Assembly: GCA_900755035.1 (NCBI GenBank)
Contig: CAAEEZ010000017.1
Span: 310,001 to 374,000 of the forward strand
Source: Clostridia bacterium
Lineage (GTDB): Bacteria > Bacillota > Clostridia > Christensenellales > CAAEEZ01
Reading direction: 5' to 3'
Length of the DNA stretch: 64,000 nucleotides
Shown piece by piece: positions 62,386-64,000 of the stretch. The notes below the pieces were generated by a model that saw only the letters and a program-made list of their open reading frames with translations, did no database searches and was not told the DNA's origin. How positions within the stretch are numbered: the first letter of the stretch is position 1; every line of letters starts with the position of its first letter. The position numbers were made by a program, and so were the translations under genes.

Positions 62386-62880
62386 TCAGTCAAAATCGTG
62401 AAACTGTGTTAGGTGTCCTATCTCTTCTAGACCCTCAAACCCCGTTTGCCTTAGCGCCTCGTATAGTACTATCGCTACGCTGTTAGCAAGATTTAGGCTT
62501 CGTACTATTTTTAGCATAGGTATCCTAATGCACTTGTCGTAGTTGTCGTGAAGTAAAGTTTCGGGTAATCCCTTAGTTTCTTTTCCAAAAAATACGTAGT
62601 CGTTTTTCTCGTACTTTACGTCGTCGTATCTGTGCTGTCCTTTCGTGGTTGCAAAATAATAGTTGCCGTCCTTATTCTTCTTAAAAAATTCCTCGATATT
62701 TTCGTACACTCTTAGGTCAAGATATTGCCAATAATCTAGCCCTGCTCTTTTTACAGCCTTGTCGCTGATATCAAAGCCAAGTGGTTTAATTAGGTGCAAG
62801 GTCGTATTAGTTACTGCGCACGTCCTTGCTATGTTTCCCGTATTTTGCGGAATTTCCGGTTCTAACAAAACGATATTCAT
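62386..62880 (-). CDS. trmL: tRNA (cytidine(34)-2'-O)-methyltransferase
   Basis: A 164-residue SPOUT methyltransferase modifying the wobble base of certain tRNA-Leu. Conserved parts: VLLEPEIPQNTGNIARTCA, HLIKPLGF, FGKETKGLP and the knot IPMLKIVRSLNLANSVAIVLYEA. Length is typical (about 155-165). It starts 3 bases after the dihydrouridine synthase stop, with GAGGG before the ATG, and so forms an RNA-modification operon with it. Confidence 0.93.
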   Translation of the reverse strand: MNIVLLEPEIPQNTGNIARTCAVTNTTLHLIKPLGFDISDKAVKRAGLDYWQYLDLRVYENIEEFFKKNKDGNYYFATTKGQHRYDDVKYEKNDYVFFGKETKGLPETLLHDNYDKCIRIPMLKIVRSLNLANSVAIVLYEALRQTGFEGLEEIGHLTQFHDFD

Positions 62881-62883
62881 ATT

Positions 62884-63834
62884 CTATCCCTCTAAATTTA
62901 TTTCTACGTTAAACTTGTCGTTTACTAGGTCTTTTAACTCGCTGATAGTTTTAACTTCGCATACTAGCGCTTTTATTTTCTTTGATTCGCTTACCGATTT
63001 TGCGTAGTAGCAAATATGTTTTTTCATATCGTTTACCACCACCCTTTCAGGTAAAAATTCCGCTAAGCAATCTATATGCTCTATTACGTCGCTAGCCAAA
63101 TTTACTTTGCCACGCATTCCTACTATTTGTCCAAACAGGTACGGCTTTCCTATTGCGCCCCTGCCTATCATCACTCCGTCGCAACCCGTAAGTTCTTTTA
63201 TCCTGTCGTAATCGCTCTTGCTCTGTACGTCGCCGTTTGCTATAACGGGAATATTTACAGCCTCTTTCAAACGTTTTATAGAGTCCCAATCGGCACTACC
63301 ACTATAATATTGTTCCCTAGTTCTTGCGTGCAAGGTAACTGCATCAGCGCCTGCCTCTTGCATACTTAGTCCAAACTTTACGGCAGTATCGTCGTTAAGT
63401 CCAAAGCCTTTTCTAAATTTTACGCTAACGGGCTTGTTAGAGCCTTCCTTTACTGCCCGTACTACGTCCTTTGCCCTTTCTACGTCGTTAAGTAATGCCG
63501 AGCCTTCGCCGTTTTTTACTATTTTTGGCACGGGACAACCCATATTTATATCTATTATATCAAATTTTTTTAGCCTTTCGTCCTTTGACGCCTTGTACAT
63601 ATACTCGGGCTCGCTACCAAATATTTGTACGGCTACGGGGTTTTCGTTCTTTGCCGTAGACAGTAGGTCGTACGTTTTTTTATTTTCGTAGCACATACCC
63701 TTTGCGCTTACCATTTCGGTATAGGTAAGCCCAACGCCGTATTTTACGCAAATAGACCTAAACCCAACGTCGCTATACCCTGCAAGCGGAGCAAGTACCA
63801 CGTCGCTTCTTAGGGTAATATTACCTATCTTCAT
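62884..63834 (-). CDS. dusB: tRNA-dihydrouridine synthase
   Basis: A 316-residue flavoenzyme reducing uridine to dihydrouridine in tRNA. It has VVLAPLAGYSDVGFR, the INMGCPVPKIVKNGEGSAL block with the catalytic Cys, TLHARTREQYYSGSADW and VIANGDVQS ... GVMIGRGAIGKP for FMN binding. Layout is of the DusB type found in Gram-positives. Its start overlaps the preceding mazG-like gene by 14 bases and has GGAAGAG upstream. Confidence 0.93.
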   Translation of the reverse strand: MKIGNITLRSDVVLAPLAGYSDVGFRSICVKYGVGLTYTEMVSAKGMCYENKKTYDLLSTAKNENPVAVQIFGSEPEYMYKASKDERLKKFDIIDINMGCPVPKIVKNGEGSALLNDVERAKDVVRAVKEGSNKPVSVKFRKGFGLNDDTAVKFGLSMQEAGADAVTLHARTREQYYSGSADWDSIKRLKEAVNIPVIANGDVQSKSDYDRIKELTGCDGVMIGRGAIGKPYLFGQIVGMRGKVNLASDVIEHIDCLAEFLPERVVVNDMKKHICYYAKSVSESKKIKALVCEVKTISELKDLVNDKFNVEINLEG

Positions 63835-64000
63835 TTAACTCTTCCTTTGCCTTTACGTAATACCTATCTAGTTCTTCAATCGTTAGATTTTTAATATCCT
63901 TTTTATCGCCCTTTATCATCTTTTCCATAAGCGTAAAGCGTTTAACGAATTTTTTATTACTTCTATCAAGCGCTACTTCGCCACTCACACCGTACAACCT
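63821..64000 (-). CDS. mazG: 3' end of a MazG-like nucleoside triphosphate pyrophosphohydrolase gene
   Basis: The last 59 codons of a gene that enters from the right edge. The visible part contains SGEVALDRSNKKFVKRFTLM and LTIEELDRYYVKAKEEL, matching the C-terminal ALRRTNxKFxRRFxxxE ... MxxLWxxAK block of MazG. The stop overlaps the dusB start by 14 bases, so it heads or belongs to the mazG-dus-trmL operon. Catalytic residues lie outside the window. Confidence 0.75.
   Translation of the reverse strand, partial: RLYGVSGEVALDRSNKKFVKRFTLMEKMIKGDKKDIKNLTIEELDRYYVKAKEELNEDR

Overview
The window comes from a low-GC, AT-rich Gram-positive-type genome, most likely an uncultured gut clostridium (class Clostridia; I cannot place it further). 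The evidence is strong AGGAGG-type ribosome sites, TTGACA/TATAAT promoters, short intrinsic terminators, a Gram-positive lipoprotein signal, rubredoxin/high-molecular-weight rubredoxin, and genes for fermentative carbon use and host-glycan degradation. There is no rRNA, CRISPR array, transposase or prophage module. Two tRNA genes (Ser-UGA, Thr-GGU) are present.

Layout. 0-10 kb: ABC-F protein, iron alcohol dehydrogenase, RluA-type pseudouridine synthase, citrate synthase, an AbrB/ABC-2 exporter operon, and a MATE exporter with an attenuator-like leader. 10-20.5 kb: an XRE regulator, then a seven-gene hexuronide operon on the minus strand (uxaC-uxuA-uxuB-eda-kdgK-GH2-GPH symporter) diverging from an AraC-family regulator. 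Between the two lie three direct repeats spaced exactly 21 bp. Together they would import a glucuronide-like sugar, hydrolyse it and convert it through fructuronate, mannonate and KDG to pyruvate and glyceraldehyde-3-phosphate. 20.5-29.3 kb is the most variable part: a PH-domain protein, an AbiH-like phage-defence gene with a likely frameshift, a zinc-ribbon membrane protein, tRNA-Ser, a Na/Pi cotransporter, tRNA-Thr followed by a degenerate copy of its own 3' end, an unusual membrane protein and a decayed PH-domain gene upstream of it. 29.3-39.3 kb: NSS symporter, TIM-barrel epimerase, a frameshifted lipoprotein, small MazG-like protein, Ca-type P-ATPase divergent from a TetR regulator (11-bp inverted repeat between them), ruvX, flavoreductase-rubredoxin fusion, a small rubredoxin and mscL. 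39.3-50.7 kb: hypA beside a 905-residue Fe-S/FAD oxidoreductase, a GH29 fucosidase, and a sialic-acid cluster (sialidase-nanE-nanK-nanA) diverging from a GPH-type transporter. 51-58.5 kb: gdhA, a broken GNAT acetyltransferase, small membrane proteins, a GntR/FCD regulator with matching palindromes at its own and its divergent neighbour's leader, an ATC-hydrolase-like gene and a cysteine-desulfidase (YhaM-type) pseudogene. 58.5-64 kb: pgk-tpiA-gpmI, trmL, dus and the 3' end of a mazG-like gene.

Themes. Sialidase, fucosidase and the hexuronide locus point to feeding on host or dietary glycans. Several loci carry visible operators next to a resident regulator (AraC, TetR, GntR). At least five genes are broken; three of the lesions sit in A/T homopolymers and could be sequencing errors, while two genes have in-frame stops and look genuinely decayed. 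Several unrelated transporters share long acidic C-terminal tails.
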